Shown: piece after piece, positions 1-7,767 of the stretch
Layout of the letters: each line of letters starts with the position of its first letter
How positions within the stretch are numbered: position 1 is the first letter of the stretch
From: an uncultured Campylobacter sp.
GTDB taxonomy: Bacteria; Campylobacterota; Campylobacteria; Campylobacterales; Campylobacteraceae
Assembly (NCBI RefSeq): GCF_937996225.1
Contig: NZ_CALKTC010000028.1
Location: forward strand, 1-15,929
Direction: 5' to 3'
DNA length: 15,929 bases
The notes under the pieces: model-generated
Database searches by the model: none
Seen by the model: the letters and a program-made list of their open reading frames with translations, nothing else
Told to the model about the DNA's origin: nothing
Program-made: the position numbers and the translations under genes

Positions 1-624
1 AATGCTGTAATAGAAGCGGTTTTGGAAGGGGAGAAATTTAGCGAAAATCCGGAATTTAACGCCTCTCAAAGCAAAACCGGCAAAGCAGAGAAAAGGCAGG
101 GCGACAAATCAGAGTCTCAAAGTCCGCGCGCCACGCATTCTAAACATCGCAAAGAAAAGCAAAAGGGCGTTGTGACGGATGAAATTCTATTCGATATCAA
201 AGAGAAGCTATCTGCACTTTTCAGATCAAGTGAGTTTAATATCGAAGTTAGCGATGTTAGCAAAATCGACGAAAATACCGTCTATATCAAGCTGCAAGGC
301 GAGGATAGCGCGCTTTTGATAGGCAAAGAGGGACACCGCTACAAGGCGCTTTCATATATGATCTATAATTGGATCAGCATCAGATACAACCTCGCAGTCG
401 TGTTTGAAGTCGCGGAATTTTTACAAAATCAAGAACGATTTATCGATTCTTATGTAAATGCGCTCGTGGAACGCTCTGGAAATGAGCGTATCGTCACGAA
501 GGCTTTTGATGGCGCATTTATCAAAATCGTAGCCGACAAGCTAAAACAAGCATATCCGGATCGTTTTGTGGGTATCAAATCCACGCGTAGCGGCAAAATC
601 GTCATCGTAGACGAAAAAAGCTAA
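1..624 (+). CDS. jag: Jag/KhpB-family RNA-binding protein, 5' end missing
   Basis: The reading frame is open to the left edge and begins mid-protein (NAVIEAVLEGEKF), so the real start and the Jag-N domain lie outside the window; the TTG at 22 is not a convincing start. After a charged, Lys/Ser/Gln-rich linker (codons up to about position 170) comes a type II KH domain with the GKEGH loop near 325-340, where such proteins contact RNA. The C-terminal part sits where the R3H domain normally lies, but I do not see the defining R-x3-H signature; it reads FIKIVADKLKQ there. Family members bind RNA and are linked to cell elongation and envelope synthesis. The gene is followed after two bases by mnmE. 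In many bacteria jag sits between yidC and mnmE, so yidC is expected just upstream. Family identity is confident; the exact role in this organism is inferred. Confidence 0.85.
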   Translation, partial: NAVIEAVLEGEKFSENPEFNASQSKTGKAEKRQGDKSESQSPRATHSKHRKEKQKGVVTDEILFDIKEKLSALFRSSEFNIEVSDVSKIDENTVYIKLQGEDSALLIGKEGHRYKALSYMIYNWISIRYNLAVVFEVAEFLQNQERFIDSYVNALVERSGNERIVTKAFDGAFIKIVADKLKQAYPDRFVGIKSTRSGKIVIVDEKS

Positions 625-626
625 TC

Positions 627-2375
627 GTGAGCGAGACTATCGCCGCTATCGCTACGGCTCACGGCATCGGTGGAATTTGCATAGTTAGAATTTCAGGCGA
701 GGAAGCGCTATCTATCGCTCTAAGCCTTTCACATCGTAGTTCTTTGCGCCCTCGCTATGCCACGCTTGTAAATCTTTTTGACGCGAGCGGCGAAGCGTTC
801 GGCGAGGCGATTTTGATATATTTCAAGGCTCCGCATAGCTTTACCGGCGAGGATGTCGTAGAAGTGCAGACCCACGGCGGCTTTACGGCTTCGTCCTTGG
901 CGTTAGATGCCGTGCTGGCTCTGGGTGCGCGCATAGCAAATCCGGGCGAGTTTAGTAAGCGAGCGTTTTTAAACGGTAAAATGGATCTTAGTAAAGCCGA
1001 AGCCATAAGCGATCTTATAAATTCTCGCTCACAAAGTGCGGCTAAAATTTTAGCTAGAAACCTGCGCGGCGAGCTGGCAGACTTCGTCGCAAATCTGCGC
1101 GCGGCTCTGGTTAAGACGCTAGCTTTTGTCGAGGTTTGCATCGACTACGCAGAGGACGATCTGCCCGCAGATGTGCTGCAAAGCTCGCAAAAGATGCTGG
1201 ATGAAAATATAAAAAGCCTGGGAAAAATCACCCGCATAAGCCGCAGTCGCAAGGGGTTGATCGAGGGCTTTAAGGTGGCGATCGTAGGTAAGCCCAATGT
1301 CGGTAAATCAAGCATTTTAAATTCTATGCTGAGCTTTAGTCGCGCCATCGTGAGCGACGAAGCGGGCACTACGCGCGATCTTATCGAAGAAAGCTTGCAA
1401 ATAGGCACTCATCTAATCCGTATAGTCGATACCGCAGGTATCAGACACAGCGGCTCAAAGCTTGAAAGTATCGGCATTTCATATTCGCTTCGCGCTGCAA
1501 GCGAGGCAGACGTGATTTTGGCAGTGTTTGACGCAAGTCGCGAATGGGATGCTGAGGACGCGCAGATCCTAAAAATACTGCGCGAACAAAAAGGCAAAAA
1601 AATCATCTACGTTTTAAATAAATGTGACTTGCCGCGTAAATTTCATCCTAGCGCGGAGGATCTTGACGAGGATTTAGAGGCTTTTTCTGCAAACAATTTC
1701 GCAGTCAAAAATCCCATACCGGAGAATTTCACAGCCGAAAATTTAAAGCAAAGTCGAACCTGCGACGCTTCTTTAAATTCCTGCGCGCAGAATTTAAAAG
1801 CTAAAAATTTAAAGCGTGACTTAAGCGCGCAAAATTCTACTTCCACAAATTCCGCGCCTACAAGCCAAATAGCCCTTGCGAATTCCATAAATCCAAAGGA
1901 ACAGAATTTCGCCGCAAAAGCGGGACTAGCGTCGCCCAATACCGAGTGCGCTACTGCAAGCTGTGCTGCGGGGAATTTTACGAAAGATGATTCTAAACAA
2001 AATTCTGCAAATTCCATCGCGCCTAATAGCTCTGCAATAAATCCCGTTAGGCAAAATACCCAAGCAAATTTCATTTTTACGCCACTTGAAATTTCTGCAA
2101 ACGAGGGCGTGGATAAAATTTTAACTGCGCTTGAGAGCTACTTAAATTCTCAAAATTTCGATGGCCTTATGCTAAGCAACGAGCGGCAAATTCTATCTTG
2201 CGAGAGCGCGCTTGCGGCTCTTAAAAACGCGAGCGAGCGCCTGTCTTGCGGCGAGCTTGAGCTTTTTGCATTTGAGATAAATCGCGCGATTGAGGCGATT
2301 GCACGTATTTCGCGTCCATTTGAGCGAGACGAAATTCTAGATGAAATGTTTAGCAATTTTTGCCTCGGCAAATAG
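627..2375 (+). CDS. mnmE: tRNA modification GTPase MnmE with a large G-domain insert
   Basis: MnmE works with MnmG to add the (carboxymethyl)aminomethyl group at U34 of certain tRNAs. The N-terminal tetrahydrofolate-binding domain starts at the GTG at 627 (SETIAAIATAHGIGGICIVRISG). The G domain shows the P-loop GKPNVGKSS (residues 221-229), TTRD switch region, DTAG (268-271), NKCD (331-334) and SANEG (from 490). The protein ends in CLGK, the C-x-G-K tail that carries the catalytic cysteine of the family (C579). At 582 residues it is roughly 130-140 longer than usual. The excess lies between NKCD and SANEG, about residues 336-484, and is Asn/Ala/Ser-rich low complexity. All catalytic motifs are intact, so I expect a functional enzyme. 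The GTG start is two bases after the jag stop, which implies translational coupling. Confidence 0.96.
   Translation: MSETIAAIATAHGIGGICIVRISGEEALSIALSLSHRSSLRPRYATLVNLFDASGEAFGEAILIYFKAPHSFTGEDVVEVQTHGGFTASSLALDAVLALGARIANPGEFSKRAFLNGKMDLSKAEAISDLINSRSQSAAKILARNLRGELADFVANLRAALVKTLAFVEVCIDYAEDDLPADVLQSSQKMLDENIKSLGKITRISRSRKGLIEGFKVAIVGKPNVGKSSILNSMLSFSRAIVSDEAGTTRDLIEESLQIGTHLIRIVDTAGIRHSGSKLESIGISYSLRAASEADVILAVFDASREWDAEDAQILKILREQKGKKIIYVLNKCDLPRKFHPSAEDLDEDLEAFSANNFAVKNPIPENFTAENLKQSRTCDASLNSCAQNLKAKNLKRDLSAQNSTSTNSAPTSQIALANSINPKEQNFAAKAGLASPNTECATASCAAGNFTKDDSKQNSANSIAPNSSAINPVRQNTQANFIFTPLEISANEGVDKILTALESYLNSQNFDGLMLSNERQILSCESALAALKNASERLSCGELELFAFEINRAIEAIARISRPFERDEILDEMFSNFCLGK
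1630..2080 (+). repeat. Low-complexity in-frame insert inside mnmE
   Basis: This stretch encodes about 150 residues between the G4 (NKCD) and G5 (SAN) motifs of MnmE and is absent from the usual family length. It is rich in Asn, Ala, Ser and Lys and repeats short words such as ENF, ENL, QNLK, KNLK, QNF, GNF and ANF. At DNA level these come from scattered AAATTT, AATTTC and AATTCC words. The opposite strand is also open over almost exactly the same interval (1643-2074), as expected of a low-complexity, stop-poor element rather than a second gene. The boundaries are estimated from where family-like sequence stops and resumes. Confidence 0.75.
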
Positions 2376-2377
2376 CG

Positions 2378-2400
2378 TTTTAGCTACTAATTAGCCAAAA
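2378..2400. other. Weak inverted repeat after mnmE
   Basis: TTTTAGCTA (2378-2386) and TAGCCAAAA (2392-2400) are inverted copies with one mismatch and a 5-base loop. The stem is AT-rich and lies just after the mnmE stop and just before the lpxL -10 box. It could act as a weak terminator in either direction, but it has few GC pairs. Confidence 0.3.
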
Positions 2401-2405
2401 TTCAA

Positions 2406-2411
2406 TATAAT
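2406..2411 (+). promoter_or_regulatory. -10 box of probable sigma-70 promoter for the envelope operon
   Basis: A perfect TATAAT sits 23 bases before the lpxL start codon in the only untranslated gap between mnmE and the operon. The predicted transcript would start near 2418 and carry the GAGG ribosome site at 2426-2429. No clear -35 box is seen, which is usual for Campylobacter-type vegetative promoters. Confidence 0.6.
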
Positions 2412-2434
2412 CTCGCATTTAAAACGAGGTCTTT

Positions 2435-3316
2435 ATGAAGGAAAAAATCCAATATTTTTTGGCGCTGGGTCTGATAAAATTTGCAAAATTCGCGCCGAAA
2501 AGCTTCATATTTGCATTTTTCGATAAGCTCGCACTTTTTGCATCGTGGAAGCTTAGCAGGCGCGTTAAAGTCGCGCAGGATAACCTTCGCGCCGCCTATC
2601 CGCAAAAAAGCGAAAGTGAGCTTCACGCTCTTGCGATTGATAATTTTCGCAGTATCGCTAGGACGCTTACCGACACGCTTTTATTTTACAATGGCAGACT
2701 AAAATTTGATGATCTGATTTCAAACGGCGAGCAGGCGCTAGAGCGCGTCCGAGAGCTAAAAGGTGATAATCCGCACGGGATTTTATTTTTTACGGCGCAT
2801 TTTGGAAATTGGGAAATTCTAGCTAATTTTTTCGGCGCCAATGGCTTTCCCGTCTCGGTAGTCGGGCGTCGCAGCGATAATGAGTTGATCGAGGAGCGGC
2901 TCGTGGCGCCGTTTCGCGAGCGCTACGGCAACGACCTTATTTACAAGGACGATGCGATGCGCAGGCTCGTGCAGGCGCTAAAGCAGGGGCGCAACGTAGG
3001 CATTCTGCCCGATCAAAAGCCAGGCCCTAAAAACAGCCTGATTACGACCTTTTTTGGACGGCAGTGCTACACCACGAAGACTATCGCGTCGCTTTATTTG
3101 AAATTTCATCCCGTGCTGATCCCGATCTTTGCGCGGCGCGGCACGGATAATCGCTATGAGATCGTGATCAAGGATTTCCCGCCGCTACCTGAAGGGCTAA
3201 ATAAGGACGAAGCCGAGCTATTTATCACGCAAAAGTGCAACGACATTTTCGAAGAGGTCGTGCGAACCGCGCCGCAGCAGTGGTTTTGGATACACAAACG
3301 ATGGAAGATGGACTGA
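2435..3316 (+). CDS. htrB: Lipid A late acyltransferase (LpxL/HtrB family)
   Basis: This inner-membrane-associated acyltransferase adds a secondary acyl chain to Kdo-lipid A or a lipid A precursor. The 293-residue length is normal for the family. The HX4E catalytic motif is HFGNWE (H122, E127). Other family features are the GRRSDN segment and the PDQKPGPKNS...FFGR block about 75 residues further on, which contributes to acyl transfer, and the C-terminal QWFWIHKRWK signature. The hydrophobic N-terminus (residues 5-40) fits membrane association. The ATG at 2435 follows GAGG (2426-2429) at good spacing and lies just downstream of a TATAAT box, so this is the first gene of the operon. Its TGA overlaps the start of the next gene as TGATG. 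The acyl chain used cannot be told from sequence. Confidence 0.93.
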   Translation: MKEKIQYFLALGLIKFAKFAPKSFIFAFFDKLALFASWKLSRRVKVAQDNLRAAYPQKSESELHALAIDNFRSIARTLTDTLLFYNGRLKFDDLISNGEQALERVRELKGDNPHGILFFTAHFGNWEILANFFGANGFPVSVVGRRSDNELIEERLVAPFRERYGNDLIYKDDAMRRLVQALKQGRNVGILPDQKPGPKNSLITTFFGRQCYTTKTIASLYLKFHPVLIPIFARRGTDNRYEIVIKDFPPLPEGLNKDEAELFITQKCNDIFEEVVRTAPQQWFWIHKRWKMD

Positions 3317-4701
3317 TGGCGCAGCAAATTTCAAGAGGCGAGAGCAAACAGGGCATCGCGAGAAATTTATCCGCGCCGCAGGGCTCGCGCCTTTTTGCAA
3401 AAGAGCAAAGCGTCGAAAATTTACGTGCCGCTGCGCGAGCGGGTAAAATTTTATATCGCGAAAATTTCGTAGCGATCGCCGCCGCCGTGCCAGCAGGCAA
3501 AAATTTAGACCTCAAAAATTTCATATCGGTTTGCGGCGGCTCCTCTTGTGCTTTGCGGCGTGAAAATTTTAGAGTTAAAAATTTAAGACCCGACGCCTTA
3601 GATTGCGCGTGGCGCGCAGGCAGCGGCTCTCTAAATTTAAACAGCGAAAGCTCCTGCGCAAATCCGCCCGCAGCAAAAAATTCGCATCGAAAAGCACTCA
3701 TCTTAAGCGACAGCCGCAAGGGACACGAGAATCAAAGCATCGCATTTTGCGAGCTAAGAGGGCTTGAGTTTTGCATTTGCAAGATCGCTTACGCAAACAA
3801 GCTTCTTAAACTCTGCTCCTACGCGCTTGATTTTTTTGGGCTTTATTTTAAAATTTTTAAGTGCGATCTCTGCGGGGGCGGCACGGCGGCGGACTGCAAA
3901 AATGGATCAAATTTAAACAGTCCCGCCGCGCCGGATAGCGCAAATTTAGACGCTGCGCCGAACGGCACTAATTCAGACGCCGTATCGGATCGCAATTTAA
4001 ATTTCGCAGATTTTGATCTGTTCGTAGGAGCGGGCTCTACGAGCTATTACGCGCTGAAATTTTACGCGCGCAGATACGCAAAGCCGAGCGTAGCGCTGAT
4101 GTATCCGAAAGGCTACCGCAAGGATTTTAGCGTCATCATCGCAGGCGCGCATGATCGCCCAAAGCCGAGTGCGAACCTTAAAATTTTGCCCGTCTCGCTT
4201 AGCTTCTCGCGCCCGCAGGGGCTGTACCAGCCGCAGCGCAAGGCGGTAGGATTTATCATCGGCGGGCCGAATTCCTGCTTTGAGATGGGGGATGAAATTT
4301 TAAAGCAGATCGAGGGCGTAAGGGCGCAGTTTGCGGACTGCGAGTTTGCGCTAACGACTTCTCCGCGCACGCCGCAGGCTACCGAAAGCGCGCTAGAAAA
4401 GCTTGGCTGGGATTACAGCGTGATTTACAGCCGCGAGCCCGTAAATCCGATCGGCGATTTTTTGGCGCAGTGCGAGTGGGTCTTCATCAGCGAGGACAGC
4501 GTCTCGATGATAAGCGAGGCTGCATCTAACGGGAGCGCGAGCATAGCTATTTTGAGCCTAAAGCGCAAAGTCGCTCATAATAAATTTGACGATTTTATAA
4601 GCGCTCTCGTTTCTACGGGTCATGCTAGGCGCTATGACGAAGCGTTAAAAAAGACTGCGAAGTACGATCTTGGGGCGTTTGTGAGGGAGATAAAAATATG
4701 A
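3316..4701 (+). CDS. ELM1-family (GT-B-like) protein with long N-terminal extension
   Basis: I chose the ATG at 3316, which overlaps the preceding stop as TGATG, giving 461 residues; an ATG at 3301 in the same frame is possible. The recognisable domain begins only at K126 (KALILSDSRKGHENQS), the typical start of bacterial proteins annotated as mitochondrial fission ELM1-like. Later blocks are DLFVGAGSTS, PSVALMYPKG, a GGPN loop, LTTSPRTPQ and an EDSVSMISEA segment, which resembles the sugar-nucleotide-binding half of GT-B glycosyltransferases. Location in an LPS-type operon supports a glycan role, but the activity is not proven. Residues 1-125 and about 185-229 are low-complexity Ala/Asn/Ser-rich additions; the first has no signal peptide. 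No alternative ATG occurs close to K126, so the extension is probably translated. Confidence 0.8.
   Translation: MAQQISRGESKQGIARNLSAPQGSRLFAKEQSVENLRAAARAGKILYRENFVAIAAAVPAGKNLDLKNFISVCGGSSCALRRENFRVKNLRPDALDCAWRAGSGSLNLNSESSCANPPAAKNSHRKALILSDSRKGHENQSIAFCELRGLEFCICKIAYANKLLKLCSYALDFFGLYFKIFKCDLCGGGTAADCKNGSNLNSPAAPDSANLDAAPNGTNSDAVSDRNLNFADFDLFVGAGSTSYYALKFYARRYAKPSVALMYPKGYRKDFSVIIAGAHDRPKPSANLKILPVSLSFSRPQGLYQPQRKAVGFIIGGPNSCFEMGDEILKQIEGVRAQFADCEFALTTSPRTPQATESALEKLGWDYSVIYSREPVNPIGDFLAQCEWVFISEDSVSMISEAASNGSASIAILSLKRKVAHNKFDDFISALVSTGHARRYDEALKKTAKYDLGAFVREIKI
3415..3690 (+). repeat. AAATTT-rich low-complexity N-terminal extension of the ELM1-like gene
   Basis: This is the core of the extra N-terminal sequence. 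AAATTT recurs about nine times here, mostly as GAAAATTT or AAAAATTT, and is read in-frame as ENL, ENF, KNL and KNF separated by 3-16 residues. The same words build the mnmE insert. The complementary strand is open through the whole stretch (3225-3719), where the hexamer reads Lys-Phe. Confidence 0.65.
3865..4005 (+). repeat. Internal Asn/Ala/Asp-rich insert in the ELM1-like gene
   Basis: About 45 residues between FKCDL and FADFDLF are low complexity, with repeats of the type SANLDAAPNGTNSDA, and interrupt the conserved domain just before DLFVGAGSTS. Three AAATTT words occur in it. The edges are approximate. Confidence 0.5.
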
Positions 4702-5774
4702 AGGTCGTGCAAATTTTGCCAGAGCTGAACGAAGGCGGCGTCGAGCGCGGCGTAGTCGAGCTAAATAGGGAGTTTGCGCGGCGCGGCATCGAAAATTTCG
4801 TTATCAGTAACGGCGGCAAATTGGCGCCCGAGATAGAAAACGAGGGCGGCGTGCACGTGCAGCTCGACGTTTGCTCCAAAAGTATCCTAAGCGCTCCGGC
4901 GCGCGTTTTAAAGCTGCGTAAAATTTTAAGCGAAATTTCTCCCGACATCGTGCATGTTCGCTCCCGCGTGCCGGCGTGGATGGTTAAATTTGCTCGCCCC
5001 GAAGCAAAGATCGTAAGCACCGTGCATGGGATAAATTCCGTAAATTTCTACAGCAAAATCATGACGGATGCGGACGCGATCATCTGTCCTAGCAGCTATG
5101 CGCGCGATCACGTGGTGCGAAGCTACGGCACGGATGCAGCCAAGATCACGATCATTCCGCGCGGCATCGATCTAGAAAAATTTAATCCCAAAAATTTAGA
5201 CGAGCGCTTTATCGCGGAATTTCGGCAGAATTTTAACCTCGCGCAGGATGATTTCATCGTCTCTGCCGTGGGGCGCATCACGCAGATTAAGGATTACAAA
5301 ACCCTAATCCGCGCCGCGGCTTTGGCAAGCGAACAAAATCTTAAAATTTTGATCGTAGGCGGCGTGAGAGCGGATCGTGACGAGTATTTTTCGGAACTAA
5401 AATCGCTCGTAGAGGGGCTTGGACTGGGCGAGCGCGTAATTTTTGCGGGCTCGCAGAGCAAGGTAGCCGAAATTTACTCGCTCTCGTCGGTCATGGTAAG
5501 CGCTTCGAGTAAGCCCGAGAGTTTCGGGCGCTCGATGGCTGAGGCGATCGCGCTGAATTGCCCGGTGATTGCGACCCGCCACGGCGGCGCGCTCGATATT
5601 ATCAAAGAGGGCGAAAACGGCTATTTTTTTGACGTAGGCGACGCGCAGGCGCTGGCGGGGCTGTTTGCCCCCGCGCGCGAGCTGAAATTTGACGGCTACG
5701 GCTACGTTTCGCAAAACTTCAGCCTAGAGCAGATGGTAGAAAAAACGATAAAGGTTTATGAGAGTTTAATATGA
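4698..5774 (+). CDS. GT4-family glycosyltransferase
   Basis: A 358-residue retaining GT-B glycosyltransferase. The N-terminal half opens with KVVQILPELNEGGVERGVVEL, the glycine-rich acceptor loop common in GT4 enzymes, and includes DIVHVRSRVPAW and STVHG. The nucleotide-sugar half starts near VSAVGRITQIKDYKTLI and has the EX7E motif at E274-E282 (ESFGRSMAE), followed by CPVIATRHGG. There is no insert, so its length is normal. The start overlaps the upstream stop as ATGA, and the stop overlaps the next gene the same way. It probably adds a core or O-chain sugar at the cytoplasmic face of the inner membrane. Donor and acceptor are unknown. Confidence 0.9.
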   Translation: MKVVQILPELNEGGVERGVVELNREFARRGIENFVISNGGKLAPEIENEGGVHVQLDVCSKSILSAPARVLKLRKILSEISPDIVHVRSRVPAWMVKFARPEAKIVSTVHGINSVNFYSKIMTDADAIICPSSYARDHVVRSYGTDAAKITIIPRGIDLEKFNPKNLDERFIAEFRQNFNLAQDDFIVSAVGRITQIKDYKTLIRAAALASEQNLKILIVGGVRADRDEYFSELKSLVEGLGLGERVIFAGSQSKVAEIYSLSSVMVSASSKPESFGRSMAEAIALNCPVIATRHGGALDIIKEGENGYFFDVGDAQALAGLFAPARELKFDGYGYVSQNFSLEQMVEKTIKVYESLI

Positions 5775-6958
5775 AAAAATTTTTTTACGAAAACGGCGCG
5801 CTTAGCGGCTGGAGGATCACATTTTTAACGCTGCTACTTCTTTGGTGCGCGTCGCTGTTTTTCAAAAACGCGGTCTATCAGATCTCTTTTGCGGCGCTAA
5901 ATTTACTCTTTTTAGTGCATCTATTGTATTTTAAAAACTACGAAATTCTAAGCGAAATTTTGAAAAAAACGCGATTTATCGCGATCTGCTTTGTCTGTTT
6001 AGTGGCGACGCTAGCGATCTCAAACCTCCTAAACGAGGCTGTTATCTCAAAAAAAGCATGGCAGAGCACGCTATTTTTCATCCTTCGATACGGCGCGATA
6101 TTTTTGGCGCTTTGTTATTTTTATAAGCTTAAATTTTTTGATGAAAACACCATTTTCGCCTTTTTGTTCGTGGGGCTTGGAATTTTATCGGTGAGCGTGA
6201 TCTATCAGTTTGCAAGTAGCAGCGACGCAATCGTCTTTTCAAGCGACTCTGTTCGCGGAGGTCTTAGCGGAGCGCTTTCGAACCGCAATATCTTAGGGCT
6301 TTTTATGGGCTTTGGGCTCTGCCTTAGCGCGGCGGCGATACGGCGGCCTTTAGCGCTTAAATTTGCAGCTCTATTTTTATTCGCGTTTTTTATGATCTTT
6401 TCATTTTCCAGAGCGGCGTGGGTCGGCGCGTTTTGCGCGCTTGTGTTTTACGGCGCGCTAAATTTAAAGAGTCTAAACAAAAAATACCTGCTTTTCACGG
6501 TATGTTTCATCGCGCTTTTTGCCGTTTTGCTCGCGCTTTCGCCTTCGTTTGAACAAAGGCTAGCAGCACTATTTAGCGGCGATTCTTCTGGTAGGACCGT
6601 GATTTGGAGCTATATTTTAGAAATGGCGCAGCAAAAGCCTATCTTGGGCTACGGGCTGGGCTCATATATAAATTTGCCGGGCTCCCCGGTTCTTGAGCAT
6701 CCCGAATACAACGCACCGCACAATCTATTTTTAGAAATTTTACTTTATAGCGGCGCACTCGGCCTCATCTTTTACGGCTTGATTTTATTTTGCGTTTTTA
6801 AGGAGTGCATCCGAAGCAGGCAGTTTGGGGTTCTCACGCTTCTAATCTATCTTTTGATAGATTGTCAGTTCGATCACGGCGCGTATCTGTCGAAAGAAGC
6901 GCTAAGCCTGGCTACGATACTAAGCTTTTTGGCCTATCGCATGAGGATCGAGCGATGA
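5771..6958 (+). CDS. waaL: O-antigen ligase / polymerase-like membrane protein (WaaL/Wzy_C)
   Basis: A 395-residue polytopic protein with roughly ten to twelve hydrophobic segments. The Wzy_C-type region includes FSFSRAAWVGAF, a periplasmic loop with SGRTVIWSYILEMA (R275) and GYGLGSY, then APHNLFLEILLYSG with H317. The Arg in the loop and the His of the HN motif correspond to residues important in WaaL ligases. Ligases of this family transfer lipid-linked glycan onto lipid A-core in the periplasm; related members polymerise O-units or glycosylate proteins. As the only such protein here, beside lpxL and several glycosyltransferases, a ligase role is most likely but the symbol is provisional. 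The ATG overlaps the preceding TGA, and the stop overlaps the deacetylase start. Confidence 0.8.
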   Translation: MKKFFYENGALSGWRITFLTLLLLWCASLFFKNAVYQISFAALNLLFLVHLLYFKNYEILSEILKKTRFIAICFVCLVATLAISNLLNEAVISKKAWQSTLFFILRYGAIFLALCYFYKLKFFDENTIFAFLFVGLGILSVSVIYQFASSSDAIVFSSDSVRGGLSGALSNRNILGLFMGFGLCLSAAAIRRPLALKFAALFLFAFFMIFSFSRAAWVGAFCALVFYGALNLKSLNKKYLLFTVCFIALFAVLLALSPSFEQRLAALFSGDSSGRTVIWSYILEMAQQKPILGYGLGSYINLPGSPVLEHPEYNAPHNLFLEILLYSGALGLIFYGLILFCVFKECIRSRQFGVLTLLIYLLIDCQFDHGAYLSKEALSLATILSFLAYRMRIER

Positions 6959-7767
6959 TCTACGCGGCGGTTTTGGCTTTTGCGGCGCTTTTTGCGTGGT
7001 TTTGCCTGCGCTTTGCGTGGTGGGCAAAGGACCTGCCCTACGAATATCCGCGCGTGCTGATGTATCATATGATCCGCGAGCATCTGCCAAAGCACGCCTC
7101 TAAATTTAACCGCCTGCGCGTGACCCCCGCCGCGTTTGAAAAACAGCTTGCGTGGTTGAAGCGAAACGGCTTTACGAGCTACACTCTAAGCGAGCTTGCA
7201 AGCTTGGATAAAAAGCCCGCAAAGGCGGTTTGTATTACCTTCGACGATGGGTATCGCGATAATTTCGCGAGCGCCCTGCCGATACTTCAAAAATACGGCT
7301 TTAAGGCGACGATTTTCATCGTGAACCGGCGCTTTGACGGGAATTGGGCGACCGATAAAGATCTGAAAAAATCAAGCGACGAGCTAAATCGCGAACAGAT
7401 GCTAAGCGATCAGGAGGTTCGCGAGCTTTTGCAAAGCGGGCTCATCGAGATCGGCTCGCATACGCTCGATCACGCGAACTTGCCTAGCTTGGACGCGGCA
7501 GAGCAGCTGCGCCAGATGAGCGAATCAAAGCGCGAAATAGAGGCGAAATTTGACATCTCTTGCAGCGCATTTGCCTATCCGTTCGGCTTTTACGACGAGA
7601 TTAGCGTCCGCTGCGCGCACGAGGCGGGCTTTAGCTGCGCCGTTACGACGAAAAACGACGTGTTGCGCCCGCACTATTCAAGCCTAGAAATTCCGCGCAT
7701 CATGGTTAGCGGCAGACAGGGGCTTTTTAGCTTCATTTTGAAGATGAAAAAGGGCAGAAATAGATGA
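6955..7767 (+). CDS. Membrane-anchored polysaccharide deacetylase (NodB type), copy 1
   Basis: The start is the ATG at 6955 in an ATGA overlap; the frame is open further upstream (to 6805) but that part only shadows the ligase gene. The 270-residue protein begins with one hydrophobic segment (residues 1-23), probably a signal anchor that places the enzyme in the periplasm. The VLMYHMI block precedes the NodB domain. Motif 1 is TFDDG (D97, D98), motif 2 HTLDH (H169, H173), motif 3 YPFG, and IPRI probably carries the conserved Arg. These residues bind the metal and catalyse removal of N- or O-acetyl groups from sugars (carbohydrate esterase family 4). A clear motif 5 His is not seen. It is a paralogue of the gene at 10009. 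The substrate is probably the glycan made by this operon. Confidence 0.88.
   Translation: MIYAAVLAFAALFAWFCLRFAWWAKDLPYEYPRVLMYHMIREHLPKHASKFNRLRVTPAAFEKQLAWLKRNGFTSYTLSELASLDKKPAKAVCITFDDGYRDNFASALPILQKYGFKATIFIVNRRFDGNWATDKDLKKSSDELNREQMLSDQEVRELLQSGLIEIGSHTLDHANLPSLDAAEQLRQMSESKREIEAKFDISCSAFAYPFGFYDEISVRCAHEAGFSCAVTTKNDVLRPHYSSLEIPRIMVSGRQGLFSFILKMKKGRNR

Noticed and set aside
1643..2074. 143-codon minus-strand frame opposite the mnmE insert
   Set aside because: It follows the low-complexity insert exactly, has Lys-Phe/Glu-Phe repeats, no ribosome site and no recognisable domain; it is a shadow of the insert, though the two-strand openness is noted as a finding.
3225..3719. 164-codon minus-strand frame opposite the ELM1-like N-terminus
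   Set aside because: Same reasoning: low-complexity repeats, no ribosome site and full overlap with the plus-strand operon.
6805..6954. Longer start for deacetylase copy 1
   Set aside because: The 50 extra residues overlap the ligase gene in another frame, have no family resemblance and would bury the membrane anchor; the ATGA overlap at 6955 fits the operon pattern.
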